Part shown: positions 38,296 to 46,660 of the stretch, piece after piece | Position numbering within the stretch: the stretch's first letter is position 1 | How the letters are laid out: each line of letters opens with the position of its first letter | NCBI GenBank assembly: GCA_018241225.1 | Contig: JAFEEG010000010.1 | Span: 1-64,000, forward strand | From: Pseudomonadota bacterium | GTDB lineage: Bacteria; Pseudomonadota; Gammaproteobacteria; Burkholderiales; Burkholderiaceae_C | Length of the DNA stretch: 64,000 bases | Direction of reading: 5' to 3' | Program-made: the position numbers and the translations under genes | The notes under the pieces: generated by a model | What the model was told of the DNA's origin: nothing | What the model saw: the letters and a program-made list of their open reading frames with translations, nothing else | The model's database searches: none

Positions 38296-38980
38296 ACCGT
38301 CTTCAGTTGGGCGTTACCGCTTCCGCTCGCGGCCGAATCCGCGATGCGAACGAGCCAGTAGTCCTCCCCCTCGGTGCTTCGTTCGACTTGGATGTCCGCG
38401 CCCGTCAGCTGACAGATTTCCTCCAGTCGCGCGCCGGTCAGGGCGTCCAGGCTGGTGATGTGCTTGTAGCTCGGGTGCAGGGAGTTGTCGGCGTAGATGC
38501 CATGAATCAAGGCAGCGAACTGTGTCGGCGTGAATTTGAGACGCCGACTCCGCGTCGTGTCCAGGCACTCGATTGCATCGTCGATGGCCTGACAGATGTC
38601 TTCCGTCCCCTCGTACTGGCCGATGAAGCACTGCAAGCACTCCAGCTTGTCTTCGATGGTCCCGTCGCAGTTGCTTCGCTTGCGCGCACGCAAGAGCCGA
38701 ACGAATTCCTTGAGGTCCTTGGGCGTCGTCGCCTGCAAGGGCCTGCGACCCAGGACGGCCCCGAACGTTCCAGCGATTTCTGCGTACTTGTCGCGCGTCT
38801 TGGGGTTGCGTGGCTTACCGTGCTCGGTCCCCTTTTCCTCCCACTTGCGGACCGCGCTCTCGATGGTGTCGCCCCAGATTTCAATCAGCGGCAGTTGGTC
38901 TCGGGGCGCAGGACGAATCGCGTCCTTCTGCGTATCGCCACGACAAACATCAATGGACAGGCCAAGTGCGCCGCAAAAGT
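38259..38980 (-). pseudogene. Second tyrosine recombinase fragment, opposite strand
   Basis: The minus-strand frame encodes the core-binding domain (RNPKTRDKYAEIAGTF, later TTPKDLKEFVRLLRAR) and the start of a catalytic domain, including the first catalytic arginine in SLDALTGARLEEICQLTGADI and the NAQLKT that precedes the next motif. It then breaks off at about 38300, where the plus-strand integrase fragment also ends, and its frame runs only a few foreign codons further. The N-terminus is lost near the GntR gene; the upper limit is approximate. Two different integrases truncated at one junction imply deletion with inversion. Confidence 0.75.
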
Positions 38981-39009
38981 GCCGCACCGAGAGCCTATCC
39001 TCCAGACGA

Positions 39010-39963
39010 ATGACAAGTCCTGAACCTGCTGGATCATTGCCTTCCTCGGCAACCCCCTCCATCGAGCGCACTGCAACGCGGATCCTGCAGTACGCCTTGG
39101 ACGCCAGGCTGCAGTCCGGCGCCCCATTGGTCGCCGGGAAGCTCGCAGAAGCACTGGGTGTGTCCCGGTACCCGATCCAGCAGGGACTTGCTCATCTCGT
39201 GAATCAGGGGCTTGTGGTTCAGCCGAATGGTCGTGGTTACGCTTTTTGCGATTCGGCCACTTCCACGAAGATTCGCGAAGCGTTGGCGCGAGCAGGGCCG
39301 AGTGAGTCCTCCTACATGGTCATCGCACGCGACAGGCTCGGCGGCATACTGCCGAAGTCAATCAGCGAAACTGAACTCTCGAGCCGATATGGGCTTACGC
39401 GGTCTCAGTTGGGTCCGGTGCTCAAGCGGATGGCACAAGAAGGGTGGATTCGCCGCGGTAGCGGCTACGGTTGGGAGTTCACGGACATCATCGACTCCAC
39501 TCAGTCGCACGCGGACATGTACACGTTCCGGATGGCGATTGAACCAGCCGCCATCCTCAGCCCTACCTTCCAATTGGACAGCGCAGCCGTTGCAGCCCTG
39601 CGGAGCGAGCAAACGCAGCTTCGCGATGGACGTCTCGGTCGAATCACGAGTGAAGAGCTCTTCGAGATTGGTGCGCGCTTCCACGAGACAGTGATCGGGT
39701 TCTCGAGCAATCCCTTCTTCGTCAACTCTCTCAAGCAAGTCAACCAGCTCCGGCGCCTTGTGGAATACAAGGCCATGGCCAAGCCCAGCCACTTCATGGA
39801 GCAATGCGTCGAGCACTTGGCGTTGCTGGACATGCTGGGGCAGGGCGAGCGTCGCCAAGCGTCCGAATTCCTTCATCGGCATCTGGACATTGTCAGAGCT
39901 GTGAAGCGAGATGTTCTTGAGTCTGCCGCTCGGGCTCCCAGCTCGGTGCCAGTGCACTTCTAA
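39010..39963 (+). CDS. GntR-family regulator with two winged-helix domains and an FCD-like domain
   Basis: A 317-residue protein. A first winged helix spans about residues 20-80 (ILQYALDARLQSGAPLVAGK, then LAEALGVSRYPIQQGLAHLV and NGRGYAF) and a second about 95-160 (RDRLGGILPKSISETELSSR, then YGLTRSQLGPVLKRMAQEGW and GYGWEF). An all-helical ligand-binding domain of the FadR C-terminal type follows (MYTFRMAIEPAAILSP, later FHETVIGFSSNPFFVN). Most GntR proteins have a single winged helix. The ATG at 39010 has only a weak ribosome-binding site. GC content is lower than in surrounding genes, consistent with the integrated element. A pyruvate-kinase remnant follows; sugar-acid control is a guess. 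Confidence 0.8.
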   Translation: MTSPEPAGSLPSSATPSIERTATRILQYALDARLQSGAPLVAGKLAEALGVSRYPIQQGLAHLVNQGLVVQPNGRGYAFCDSATSTKIREALARAGPSESSYMVIARDRLGGILPKSISETELSSRYGLTRSQLGPVLKRMAQEGWIRRGSGYGWEFTDIIDSTQSHADMYTFRMAIEPAAILSPTFQLDSAAVAALRSEQTQLRDGRLGRITSEELFEIGARFHETVIGFSSNPFFVNSLKQVNQLRRLVEYKAMAKPSHFMEQCVEHLALLDMLGQGERRQASEFLHRHLDIVRAVKRDVLESAARAPSSVPVHF

Positions 39964-39972
39964 CGACTTCAA

Positions 39973-40149
39973 GTTGCTTTCGCGGGTCGCATCTCGCATG
40001 CGACCGAGCGCGACACCGCCCGAGCCCAGGTCGAGGCGCACCTCAAGTGCCGGGGCATCGTGCAAAGCGACGATTGCGCCGTCACCTGCGGCGACCCGAT
40101 GAGCAAGCCCGGCGGCACCAACATGCTAAAGATTTGCAAGGGGGCCTGA
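39973..40149 (+). pseudogene. Pyruvate kinase C-terminal remnant
   Basis: With no usable start, the frame from 39973 encodes about 58 residues that match the end of pyruvate kinase: RISHATERDTARAQVEAHL, then RGIVQSDDCAVTCGDPMSKP and GGTNMLKICKGA before a TGA. The GDPxxxPGGTN signature of the C-terminal domain is clear. The rest of the gene is gone. It starts ten bases after the GntR stop, so a catabolic gene once controlled by it (for instance a TtuE-type pyruvate kinase) may have been deleted. Confidence 0.75.
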
Positions 40150-40271
40150 GGCCTCGAACGGCTGCACTGCAGCGATTGCGGTCCTTCGCCTGGACTGAAG
40201 AGGATGCCTGCAAACCGCTGCTCTGCAGCCCTCGGCGCCGGCCAGCTCAATTCCGGCCCGCCAAGTACTTT

Positions 40272-40802
40272 TCAGGATGCCAGGAACCGCCCCAACTCAA
40301 AGACTGAGTTGGGCGCATTGGGTCGCGACGACGCGGCTCTTTCCCTTGCCGGTTCAACCCGCTGACCAGGCGCTGGACGCGTCTCGGTGACTTCGACCGG
40401 TTGTTGGTCGACAAGCATTTTCAAGTTTACGGATTCGAGGTACTCAATCACGTGCCGATTCAGCGCGGACCACAATTCGGGTGTCAGGCACTTCTGCTCA
40501 CCAGGCGCCTCAGTCTCGCGCTGTCTGCCGACTGGCTGGAGGTCGGCGTGATCGACGGCCCGAACGATGTCTGCGATCGTGATGGCCGCAGGACTGCGCG
40601 CAATCTCGTAGCCACCGCCGGGGCCGCGGGTTGATTCCACCAGGCCCGCACGGCGGAGCTCGGTGAACATCTGTTCGAGATAGGACACGGAAACATTCCG
40701 CCGGCGGGAGATCCCCGCCAACGCGACGGGCCCCGATCTCTGTTGCAAGGACACATCGATCAAGGCGATGACTGCTTGGCGAGCCCTGGTAGATAGCCGC
40801 AT
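40272..40802 (-). CDS. Rrf2/IscR-like regulator lacking most cluster cysteines
   Basis: A 176-residue protein. The winged helix is typical IscR (RLSTRARQAVIALIDVS, later ISRRRNVSVSYLEQMF and GPGGGYEIARSPAAITIADIVRAVD). Where IscR has three cysteines binding [2Fe-2S], only the last is present (GEQKCLTPELW); the first two positions are within DLQPVGRQRETEAP. The tail (ETRPAPGQRVEPARERAASS) is longer than usual. It may work cluster-free or through another ligand. It lies 22 bases behind the Bax-inhibitor-like gene in the same direction. Confidence 0.8.
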   Translation of the reverse strand: MRLSTRARQAVIALIDVSLQQRSGPVALAGISRRRNVSVSYLEQMFTELRRAGLVESTRGPGGGYEIARSPAAITIADIVRAVDHADLQPVGRQRETEAPGEQKCLTPELWSALNRHVIEYLESVNLKMLVDQQPVEVTETRPAPGQRVEPARERAASSRPNAPNSVFELGRFLAS

Positions 40803-40824
40803 CTGAAGATCCTCTCTACCGCGC

Positions 40825-41520
40825 TTACTCGTCACGCCCGCCGGCCAGGCCAAGCAGCATGAGGAGCGACTGAAACACGTTGTAGATGCTCAGATAGACG
40901 CCCAGCGTCGCGCTGATGTAGTTGGTCTCGTGGCCGTCTCGCACGCGCTTGAGGTCGTGCAGGATGAAAGCCGAGAAGATGCCGATGGCCAGCACCGACA
41001 GGGCCATCATTAGGGCACTCGACTGCATGAAGAAGTTGGCAATGCCCGCCACCAGCAGCACGATGGCACCGACGAACAGCCACTTCCCCATGGCACTGAG
41101 GTCATGCCTGATGACCGACGACAGTGAGGCCATGCCGAAGAACACGGCGCCCGTGCCTGCAAAGGCAGTCATCACCAGGCTCGCCCCGTTTGCCAGGCCC
41201 AGCACACTGCCCACCAGCCGGGACAGCATCAATCCCATGAAGAAGGTGAAGGCCAGCAGGACGGGCACTCCCAATGCCGAGTCCTTGGTTTTCTCGATGG
41301 CGAACATGAAGCCGAAAGCACCGGCAAGGAACACCACCATTCCGATGCCTGGCGACACCGCACTCACGATGCCGGTGGCCACACCCAGCCACGCGCCCAG
41401 TACGGTCGGCACCATGGACAGCGCAAGCAGCCAGTAGGTGTTGCGCAGCACCCGATTTCGTTGAATGGCCGTGCTCTCGCCGCCATGCAGAGCGTCAAGG
41501 GCATGGATGTGGTTGTTCAT
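40825..41520 (-). CDS. Bax inhibitor-1/YccA-family membrane protein
   Basis: A 231-residue protein with seven hydrophobic segments and the BI-1 type stretches RNTYWLLALSMVPTVLGAW at the start and SIYNVFQSLLMLLGLAGGRDE at the end. Bacterial YccA modulates the FtsH protease, and BsYetJ-type members are pH-sensitive Ca2+ leak channels; which applies here is unknown. The gene heads a two-gene unit with the IscR-like regulator and is divergent from the NhaR-like gene, sharing an operator-rich spacer. Confidence 0.85.
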   Translation of the reverse strand: MNNHIHALDALHGGESTAIQRNRVLRNTYWLLALSMVPTVLGAWLGVATGIVSAVSPGIGMVVFLAGAFGFMFAIEKTKDSALGVPVLLAFTFFMGLMLSRLVGSVLGLANGASLVMTAFAGTGAVFFGMASLSSVIRHDLSAMGKWLFVGAIVLLVAGIANFFMQSSALMMALSVLAIGIFSAFILHDLKRVRDGHETNYISATLGVYLSIYNVFQSLLMLLGLAGGRDE

Positions 41521-41568
41521 TGCGTTTCCTGGAATGAAAGTCGTACCGGTTGAATCTAGGGCAATCTA

Positions 41569-41625
41569 TGATTCGATAAAAGTCGTAAATTCGGCACTAT
41601 TCATTCGCTTTTTACGAATCATTCG
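41569..41625. promoter_or_regulatory. Palindromic operator region between the YccA-like and NhaR-like genes
   Basis: TCGTAAA (41583-41589) is matched by TTTACGA (41611-41617) in inverse orientation. In addition GATTCGATAAAAG (from 41570) is nearly the reverse complement of CTTTTTACGAATC (41608-41620). The 119-base AT-rich spacer would control both divergent genes and is a natural binding site for the LysR-type regulator. Confidence 0.6.
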
Positions 41626-41639
41626 AGCCTGTTGATCCG

Positions 41640-42536
41640 ATGAACTTCAAACACCTGCACTACTTCTGGGCTGCGGCCAAGGCGGGCGGCATCGTGCGGG
41701 CCGGTCAACAGCTGCACATCACGCCGCAGACGCTGTCGGCTCAGATCAAACTTCTGGAGGACTCGCTGGGATGCCGGCTCCTGCAAAAGAGCGGTCGCGG
41801 GGTCGAGCTCACCCCGGAGGGACGCACCGCACTGAACTACGCCGACCAGATCTTTTCGCTCGGCGCCGAGCTCGAGGCCGCCGTGAGCAGCAAGTGGCCT
41901 GCGGGGCGCACCCTCAGCTTTCGAGTCGGCATTGCCGACTCCGTGCCAAAGGCCATCGCCTACCGATTGCTGGAGCCCGCCCTTGGCGTACCCGAACAGG
42001 TTCGCCTGATCTGCCACGAGGGCAGTTTCCGGGACCTTCTTGCGCAGCTCTCGGTCCATCGCCTGGACCTGGTCGTTGCCGACGAACCGATGAGCAAGCA
42101 GACCAGCGTCAAGGCGTTCAACCACACGCTTGGAACCACGGCGATGAGCTTCTTCGTCGCACCGGCACTCAAGAGTGCACTCAAGGGTCCGTTTCCCGAC
42201 TGCCTCGATGGTGCGCCGATGCTGGTGCAGGGCTCTTCGTCCGCCATGCGTCAGCGCCTGGATCTCTGGCTGGCCGAACATCACCTGCGACCACGCCTGA
42301 TCGGCGAGTTCGACGATGCCGCCCTCTTGAAGGCATTCGGGGGCGAGGGCCGAGGCGTCTTCATGTCGCCAAGCGTGCTTGAGGAAGAAACCTGCGTCCA
42401 ATACCGAGTCAGGGTGCTAGGGCGCGCGCCCGAGCTCGTCGAGGAGTTCTTTGGCGTATCCCCGGAACGCCGCATCACGCACCCTTGCGTGGCGGCAATT
42501 ACTCACGCAGCCCGCGGGAAATTCCTCCGGAAGTGA
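41640..42536 (+). CDS. nhaR: LysR-family regulator, NhaR-like
   Basis: A 298-residue regulator. The N-terminus MNFKHLHYFWAAAKAGGIVRAGQQLHITPQTLSAQIKLLEDSLGC is a near-standard NhaR helix-turn-helix, followed by a LysR-type effector domain (RVGIADSVPKAIAYRLLEPAL). NhaR senses Na+ and pH in enterobacteria and activates nhaA; no antiporter gene is next to it here, so the target may be the divergent YccA-like gene. Length is normal. Confidence 0.85.
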   Translation: MNFKHLHYFWAAAKAGGIVRAGQQLHITPQTLSAQIKLLEDSLGCRLLQKSGRGVELTPEGRTALNYADQIFSLGAELEAAVSSKWPAGRTLSFRVGIADSVPKAIAYRLLEPALGVPEQVRLICHEGSFRDLLAQLSVHRLDLVVADEPMSKQTSVKAFNHTLGTTAMSFFVAPALKSALKGPFPDCLDGAPMLVQGSSSAMRQRLDLWLAEHHLRPRLIGEFDDAALLKAFGGEGRGVFMSPSVLEEETCVQYRVRVLGRAPELVEEFFGVSPERRITHPCVAAITHAARGKFLRK

Positions 42537-42666
42537 CGCGGGCTGGACGAGAAGGCGGCGAGTCCGCAGCGTTTGCGGACATAGAACCGGTTTTGAACGA
42601 ACGCCCTGTCCCCGCTGCAATGCGGCTGCACGCGGGGCGCGCCATTTCGCATGGACTTCCCAGGAT

Positions 42667-43830
42667 CTAGGGGCGCGCGATCTGCGCGACCTCAGGCGCC
42701 TGCCCCACGTACCGGCCACGTGGCCGGATCACCTGTGTCACGCCCAGCTGTTCCAGGCTGTGCGCCAGCAGGCCTACACTGCGCGCCGTCGCAAAGAGGC
42801 CGAATGCCGCATCGGTCGGCAGTTGGTAGGTCAGCACCAGCGCCGCAAGGGCCACGTCGATATTTGGCTGCAGGCCGGTTAGGTCAGTTACCTTGCGGAT
42901 GAAGCGTGAGATGACCTTCGGCGGTTCGAACAATGCCAGCAATGCAGCGGCGCGCGGATCTCCGTCCGGATAGAGGTGGTGCCCGAAGCCGGCCAACGGC
43001 ATGGCGGTCGACAGGTAGTGCGACACCACCTGCTCCTCTCCTTGCCGCTCCACCTCGTCGAAGAGGGCCTGCACGCGCCCGGACGCGTCGCCGTGCAGGG
43101 GACCCGAGAGCGTGGTCATGCCAGCCAGGAGGCATGCGGGCAGCGAAGCACCGGTAGAGGCAGCTATGCGTGCGGCAAATGCGGAACTCGTCAGTTCGTG
43201 ATCGGCCAATAGCACTGTCGCAGTCCGCAGCAGTTCAGCCACCTCCAGCGGCAGGCTCCAGCCTTGCGCAAAGCGCAGATGCAGCGCTTCGCGCCCCGGC
43301 TGCGCGCCGAACGAACTGGCCAATTGACCCACCAGCGCCTGCCCTTCGGAGTGCAGCACCCGCGTGAGACGCCCGCGCGTGGAGTGCCCGCTGGCGGCAA
43401 GGCTTGCCAGCGCAGTGAAAGCGGCAGCGCGTCCGGGCTTGTGCGAGCGGGCCGACTTGGGCGAGGCGAAGTCGACCGGTTGTTCGGCTGCCCACAGCAA
43501 CTGCGCCGCCTCTTCCAGGCTGGCCGACCCCGCCAGGTTCACCGCGTCCTGACCGCGGTAGTACAGGCGCCCGCGAAGAAAGGACGACAGGGCTGTGGGA
43601 ATGCTGGGCTGCGCGCCAAACAGCGTGTTGGTCGCCAGGGTCTCGTGCTTGCGGCCGGCCTGCTTGCGCCGGGCCAGGGCGGCAACGTCTTCGGCGCGGT
43701 AAAGGCTGCGGCGGGTGTCGCCCGGGTCGGTCATGACTTCCAGCTTGCCGCGGCTGACGTAGGCGTAGACGGTCTGGGCTTGCACCCCGAGGAGGCTGCA
43801 CGCCTCCTCCATCGAAATCCAGGAGGCCAT
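42667..43830 (-). CDS. Citrate synthase-family enzyme with N-terminal helix-turn-helix
   Basis: A 387-residue fusion. Residues 1-50 resemble a MerR/excisionase-type HTH (SWISMEEACSLLGVQAQTVYAYVSRGKLEVMTDPGD) and the rest is citrate/methylcitrate synthase. Catalytic residues are visible: His in ADHELTSSAFAAR, His in SGPLHGDASG, and His and Asp in GFGHHLYPDGDPRA. It would condense an acyl-CoA with oxaloacetate or a related keto acid. The start at 43830 (MASWIS) is preferred over 43869. It is divergent from the hydroxyacid dehydrogenase cluster, whose operator-like spacer it may sense. Confidence 0.85.
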   Translation of the reverse strand: MASWISMEEACSLLGVQAQTVYAYVSRGKLEVMTDPGDTRRSLYRAEDVAALARRKQAGRKHETLATNTLFGAQPSIPTALSSFLRGRLYYRGQDAVNLAGSASLEEAAQLLWAAEQPVDFASPKSARSHKPGRAAAFTALASLAASGHSTRGRLTRVLHSEGQALVGQLASSFGAQPGREALHLRFAQGWSLPLEVAELLRTATVLLADHELTSSAFAARIAASTGASLPACLLAGMTTLSGPLHGDASGRVQALFDEVERQGEEQVVSHYLSTAMPLAGFGHHLYPDGDPRAAALLALFEPPKVISRFIRKVTDLTGLQPNIDVALAALVLTYQLPTDAAFGLFATARSVGLLAHSLEQLGVTQVIRPRGRYVGQAPEVAQIARP

Positions 43831-43852
43831 GGGTGTTGAAACGGTTTTTATA

Positions 43853-43887
43853 TTGATTTTATACGTCAAGATTGCCTATCTAATCAA
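43853..43887. promoter_or_regulatory. AT-rich divergent promoter region with TTGATT/AATCAA repeat
   Basis: The spacer 43831-43934 is strikingly AT-rich. TTGATT (43853-43858) is mirrored by AATCAA (43882-43887), each next to TATA-type sequences. This fits a shared promoter/operator for the citrate-synthase-like gene and the catabolic operon. Confidence 0.45.
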
Positions 43888-43934
43888 CCTATATTTACCA
43901 TCAACCCATCCAGAAACGCGCACCTCCCGATCAC

Positions 43935-44888
43935 ATGAAACGCCGAGTCCTTCAGCTCAATCCCATCCTTGTTCCCGAGATCAACGAAGAGCTCGCTTCG
44001 CTCTACGACGTCCACAAGTTCTTCGAACTGCCCGACCCGCAGGGCTGGCTGCGCGAGCATGGCGCGGCCATCGAAGCGGTGATCACCGGCGGACACACCG
44101 GCATCTCGCGGGCCATGCTGGAGCAGCTGCCCCGCGTCAAGGTGGTGGCAGTGAATGGCGTGGGCACCGATGCGGTCGACCTGGCCTATTGCGCAAGCCG
44201 CGCGCTGCCCGTCACCGCGACGCTGGGCGCGCTCACCGAAGACGTGGCCGACCTCGCGATCGGCCTGCTCATTGCCGCCTGCCGCAACCTGTGCGCCGGC
44301 GACCGCTTCGTGCGCCAAGGCCAGTGGGAGCGCTTTCCCAACCCGGGCGCCATTCCCCTGGCTCGCCGCTTCAGCGGCATGCACGTGGGCATCGTCGGCA
44401 TGGGTCGCGTGGGCCGCGCCGTCGCGGCGCGCGCGGCGGCCTTCGGCTGCCTGATCAGCTACACCGACCTGCGCCCGATGGACGACGTGTCGTCCAGGTT
44501 CGTGCCCCAGCTCATCGAACTCGCGCGCGAATGCGATGCCCTGGTGCTCTGCGCGGCAGCAGACAAGGCCGAAGGCATCGTCGACGCTGCCGTCCTCGAT
44601 GCACTCGGGCCGCGCGGCTTCCTGATCAACGTTGCCCGGGGCCGCCTGGTGCGCGAGGACGCCCTGGCCGAAGCACTGGCCGCTGGCCGCCTTGCCGGCG
44701 TGGGCCTGGACGTATTCGTCGACGAGCCCCGGGTGCCGCAGGCCTTGCGCGAATCCGAACGCGCCACGCTCCAGGCCCATCGGGCCAGCGCCACCTGGGA
44801 GACCCGGACGGCCATGGGGCGGATGGTGCTCGACAGCGTCGCCCAGGCGCTGGCCGGCCAGCGCCCGGCCATGAGCCTGACCACCTGA
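43935..44888 (+). CDS. D-isomer 2-hydroxyacid dehydrogenase
   Basis: A 317-residue NAD(P)-dependent dehydrogenase. The Rossmann motif GIVGMGRVGRAVAARAAA is near residues 155-172; the triad appears as Arg in NVARGRLV, Glu in FVDEPRVP and His in LQAHRASATWETR. It is the first gene of a run with Bug, FAH, SDR and a second Bug protein, suggesting it reduces a 2-keto acid or oxidises a 2-hydroxy acid brought in by these systems. Substrate unknown. Confidence 0.85.
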   Translation: MKRRVLQLNPILVPEINEELASLYDVHKFFELPDPQGWLREHGAAIEAVITGGHTGISRAMLEQLPRVKVVAVNGVGTDAVDLAYCASRALPVTATLGALTEDVADLAIGLLIAACRNLCAGDRFVRQGQWERFPNPGAIPLARRFSGMHVGIVGMGRVGRAVAARAAAFGCLISYTDLRPMDDVSSRFVPQLIELARECDALVLCAAADKAEGIVDAAVLDALGPRGFLINVARGRLVREDALAEALAAGRLAGVGLDVFVDEPRVPQALRESERATLQAHRASATWETRTAMGRMVLDSVAQALAGQRPAMSLTT

Positions 44889-44947
44889 TTCTTCCGCGCC
44901 CCCGGCGCCCCGGACTCGTTCGACAAGAAAACCTACGGAGACAAGCC

Positions 44948-45922
44948 ATGACCTTTCCACGCCTCGCCATTGCCGCGACCGTCGCCCTGCTCGCGCTCGC
45001 GCATGCCCCTGGTTTTGCGCAGAGCTTTCCCAGCCGGGCCGTGACCCTGGTCGTCCCCTTCCCGCCGGGCGGCGGAACCGACACCGGCGCACGCGTGCTC
45101 GCCGACCAGCTCGGCAAGCGCTGGGGCCATCCCGTCGTGGTGGAGAACAAGGGCGGCGCGGCCGGCCAGATCGGCGCGGACTTTGTCGCCAAGGCCAAGC
45201 CGGACGGCTACACGCTGCTGCTGGGCAACATCGGCACGCAATCAATCAACCCGTCTCTCTATTCGAAGCTGCCCTACAACGCCGATACCGCGTTTGCGCC
45301 GGTGTCCCTGGTGGCCGAGCTCCCGCTGGCGATGATGGTCAACCCCTCAGTCCCGGCGAAGACGCCGGCCGAGTTCATCGCCCTGGCCAAGTCCAAGCCG
45401 GGACAGATCACCTACAGCAGCTCGGGCGCCGGCGGCGCCCCGCACCTGGCCGCGGAGGTGTTCAAGGACCAGACCGGCACCTTCCTCGTGCACGTGCCCT
45501 ACCGCGGCGGTGGCCCGGCCATCGCGGACCTGATCGCGGGCCATGTGCAGCTGTCGTTCATGACGGTGCTGGAGGCCTCGGGCAACATCAAGGCCGGCAA
45601 GCTGCGCGCGCTGGCAGTCACCGGCGACAAGCGCGTGTCCGCCCTGCCCGACGTGCCCACGCTCTCCGAGACGGCGCTGCCCGGGTTCAACGCGATCTCC
45701 TGGATCGGTCTGCTGGCGCCCGCGGCAACGCCCAAGGACATCGTGGACAAGATCGCGGCGGATGTGCGCGCGGTGCTCGCGGACGAAGAGGTAAAGGCGC
45801 GCATCGTCGCGCTCGGCGGCGTTACCCGCGCGACCACGCCGCAGGAATTCGGCAAGCTGATCGCGGACGACCGGCAGCGCTACGCGCAGGTCATCCGCAG
45901 CCGGAACATCACGGTCGACTGA
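44948..45922 (+). CDS. Bug/TctC-family periplasmic binding protein
   Basis: A 324-residue secreted protein: signal peptide through about residue 25 (LALAHAPGFAQ), then the Bug fold with VTLVVPFPPGGGTDTGARVLA, VENKGGAAGQIGADFVAKAKPDGYTLLLG and PYRGGGPAIADLIAGHVQLSF. The first loops trap two carboxylate-side water contacts in known Bug proteins. No TctAB permease is adjacent, so it serves a distant transporter or a sensor. GGAG precedes the ATG. Confidence 0.9.
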   Translation: MTFPRLAIAATVALLALAHAPGFAQSFPSRAVTLVVPFPPGGGTDTGARVLADQLGKRWGHPVVVENKGGAAGQIGADFVAKAKPDGYTLLLGNIGTQSINPSLYSKLPYNADTAFAPVSLVAELPLAMMVNPSVPAKTPAEFIALAKSKPGQITYSSSGAGGAPHLAAEVFKDQTGTFLVHVPYRGGGPAIADLIAGHVQLSFMTVLEASGNIKAGKLRALAVTGDKRVSALPDVPTLSETALPGFNAISWIGLLAPAATPKDIVDKIAADVRAVLADEEVKARIVALGGVTRATTPQEFGKLIADDRQRYAQVIRSRNITVD

Positions 45923-45923
45923 C

Positions 45924-46625
45924 ATGGCGGACTTCGTGATCGAGCCGCCGGCGCAGGCCAGCCTGCCGGTGGCAGGCAGGAAGGAAGCCTTCCCCGTCGG
46001 CCGCGTGTTCTGCATCGGCCGCAACTACAAATGGGACCGCGACGACACCGCCCCGGTCGAGATGCCGCCGTGGTTCATGAAGCCCGCCAACGTAGTCGTG
46101 CCTGCGCAAGGCGAGCTGCCGTATCCGCCCGGCACCGAGGACTTCTGCCACGAGGTGGAACTGGTCGTGGCCATCGGACGCGGCGGCAGCGACATCGACC
46201 CGGCACACGTGGAAGCGCGGCACATCTGGGGCTATGCCGCCGGGCTCGACCTGACGCGGCGCGACCTGCAGCAGCAGGCCAAGCGCGCAGGCAACCCGTG
46301 GGAGGCCGCCAAGGCCTTCGATCATTCCGCGCCCTGCACGCCGCTCGTGCCCGCTGCCGTGTGCGGGCACCCGAGGCAAGGTGCCATCTGGCTGAGCGTC
46401 AACGGCGTCGAGCGGCAACGCGCAGACCTGTCGGATCTTCTGTGGCCCGTGGTCGAACTGGTGGCGATGCTGTCGCGCTCAGTGGCGCTGCGGCCAGGCG
46501 ACCTGGTCTTCACCGGCACGCCGTCGGGCGTGGGGCGGCTGCAGCCCGGCGATGTCGTCAGCGGCGCGGTAGCAGACATCGGCCGTTTCTCCATGACGGT
46601 GTCCGCTCACCCGGAGGCCGCGTGA
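45924..46625 (+). CDS. Fumarylacetoacetate hydrolase-family enzyme
   Basis: A 233-residue FAH-fold protein. VFCIGRNY opens the domain, the metal-binding carboxylates are in [13 protein letters not shown] (two Glu) and in [14 protein letters not shown] (Asp), and the C-terminal [15 protein letters not shown] is typical. Members cleave or decarboxylate acylpyruvates and related diketo acids. It starts one base after the upstream Bug stop, so the two are co-translated. Substrate not assignable. Confidence 0.88.
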   Translation: MADFVIEPPAQASLPVAGRKEAFPVGRVFCIGRNYKWDRDDTAPVEMPPWFMKPANVVVPAQGELPYPPGTEDFCHEVELVVAIGRGGSDIDPAHVEARHIWGYAAGLDLTRRDLQQQAKRAGNPWEAAKAFDHSAPCTPLVPAAVCGHPRQGAIWLSVNGVERQRADLSDLLWPVVELVAMLSRSVALRPGDLVFTGTPSGVGRLQPGDVVSGAVADIGRFSMTVSAHPEAA

Positions 46626-46660
46626 CGCGGCACCCCAGCATCAACGACAGGAGCTTCATC

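Noticed and set aside
38596..39009. N-terminal extension of the GntR regulator to 38596
   Set aside because: The added residues are antisense to the integrase fragment and show no domain; winged-helix homology starts after 39010.
37524..42536. A second attachment site (repeat of the tRNA-Ser 3' end) to close the element
   Set aside because: I looked for TTCGAATCCC and CCCTCTCCTCCA-type copies downstream and saw none, so no border is claimed.
43831..43869. Start of the citrate-synthase-like gene at 43869
   Set aside because: It would add 13 residues (MTYKINIKTVSTP) encoded by the AT-rich promoter region; MASWIS at 43830 matches the HTH start.
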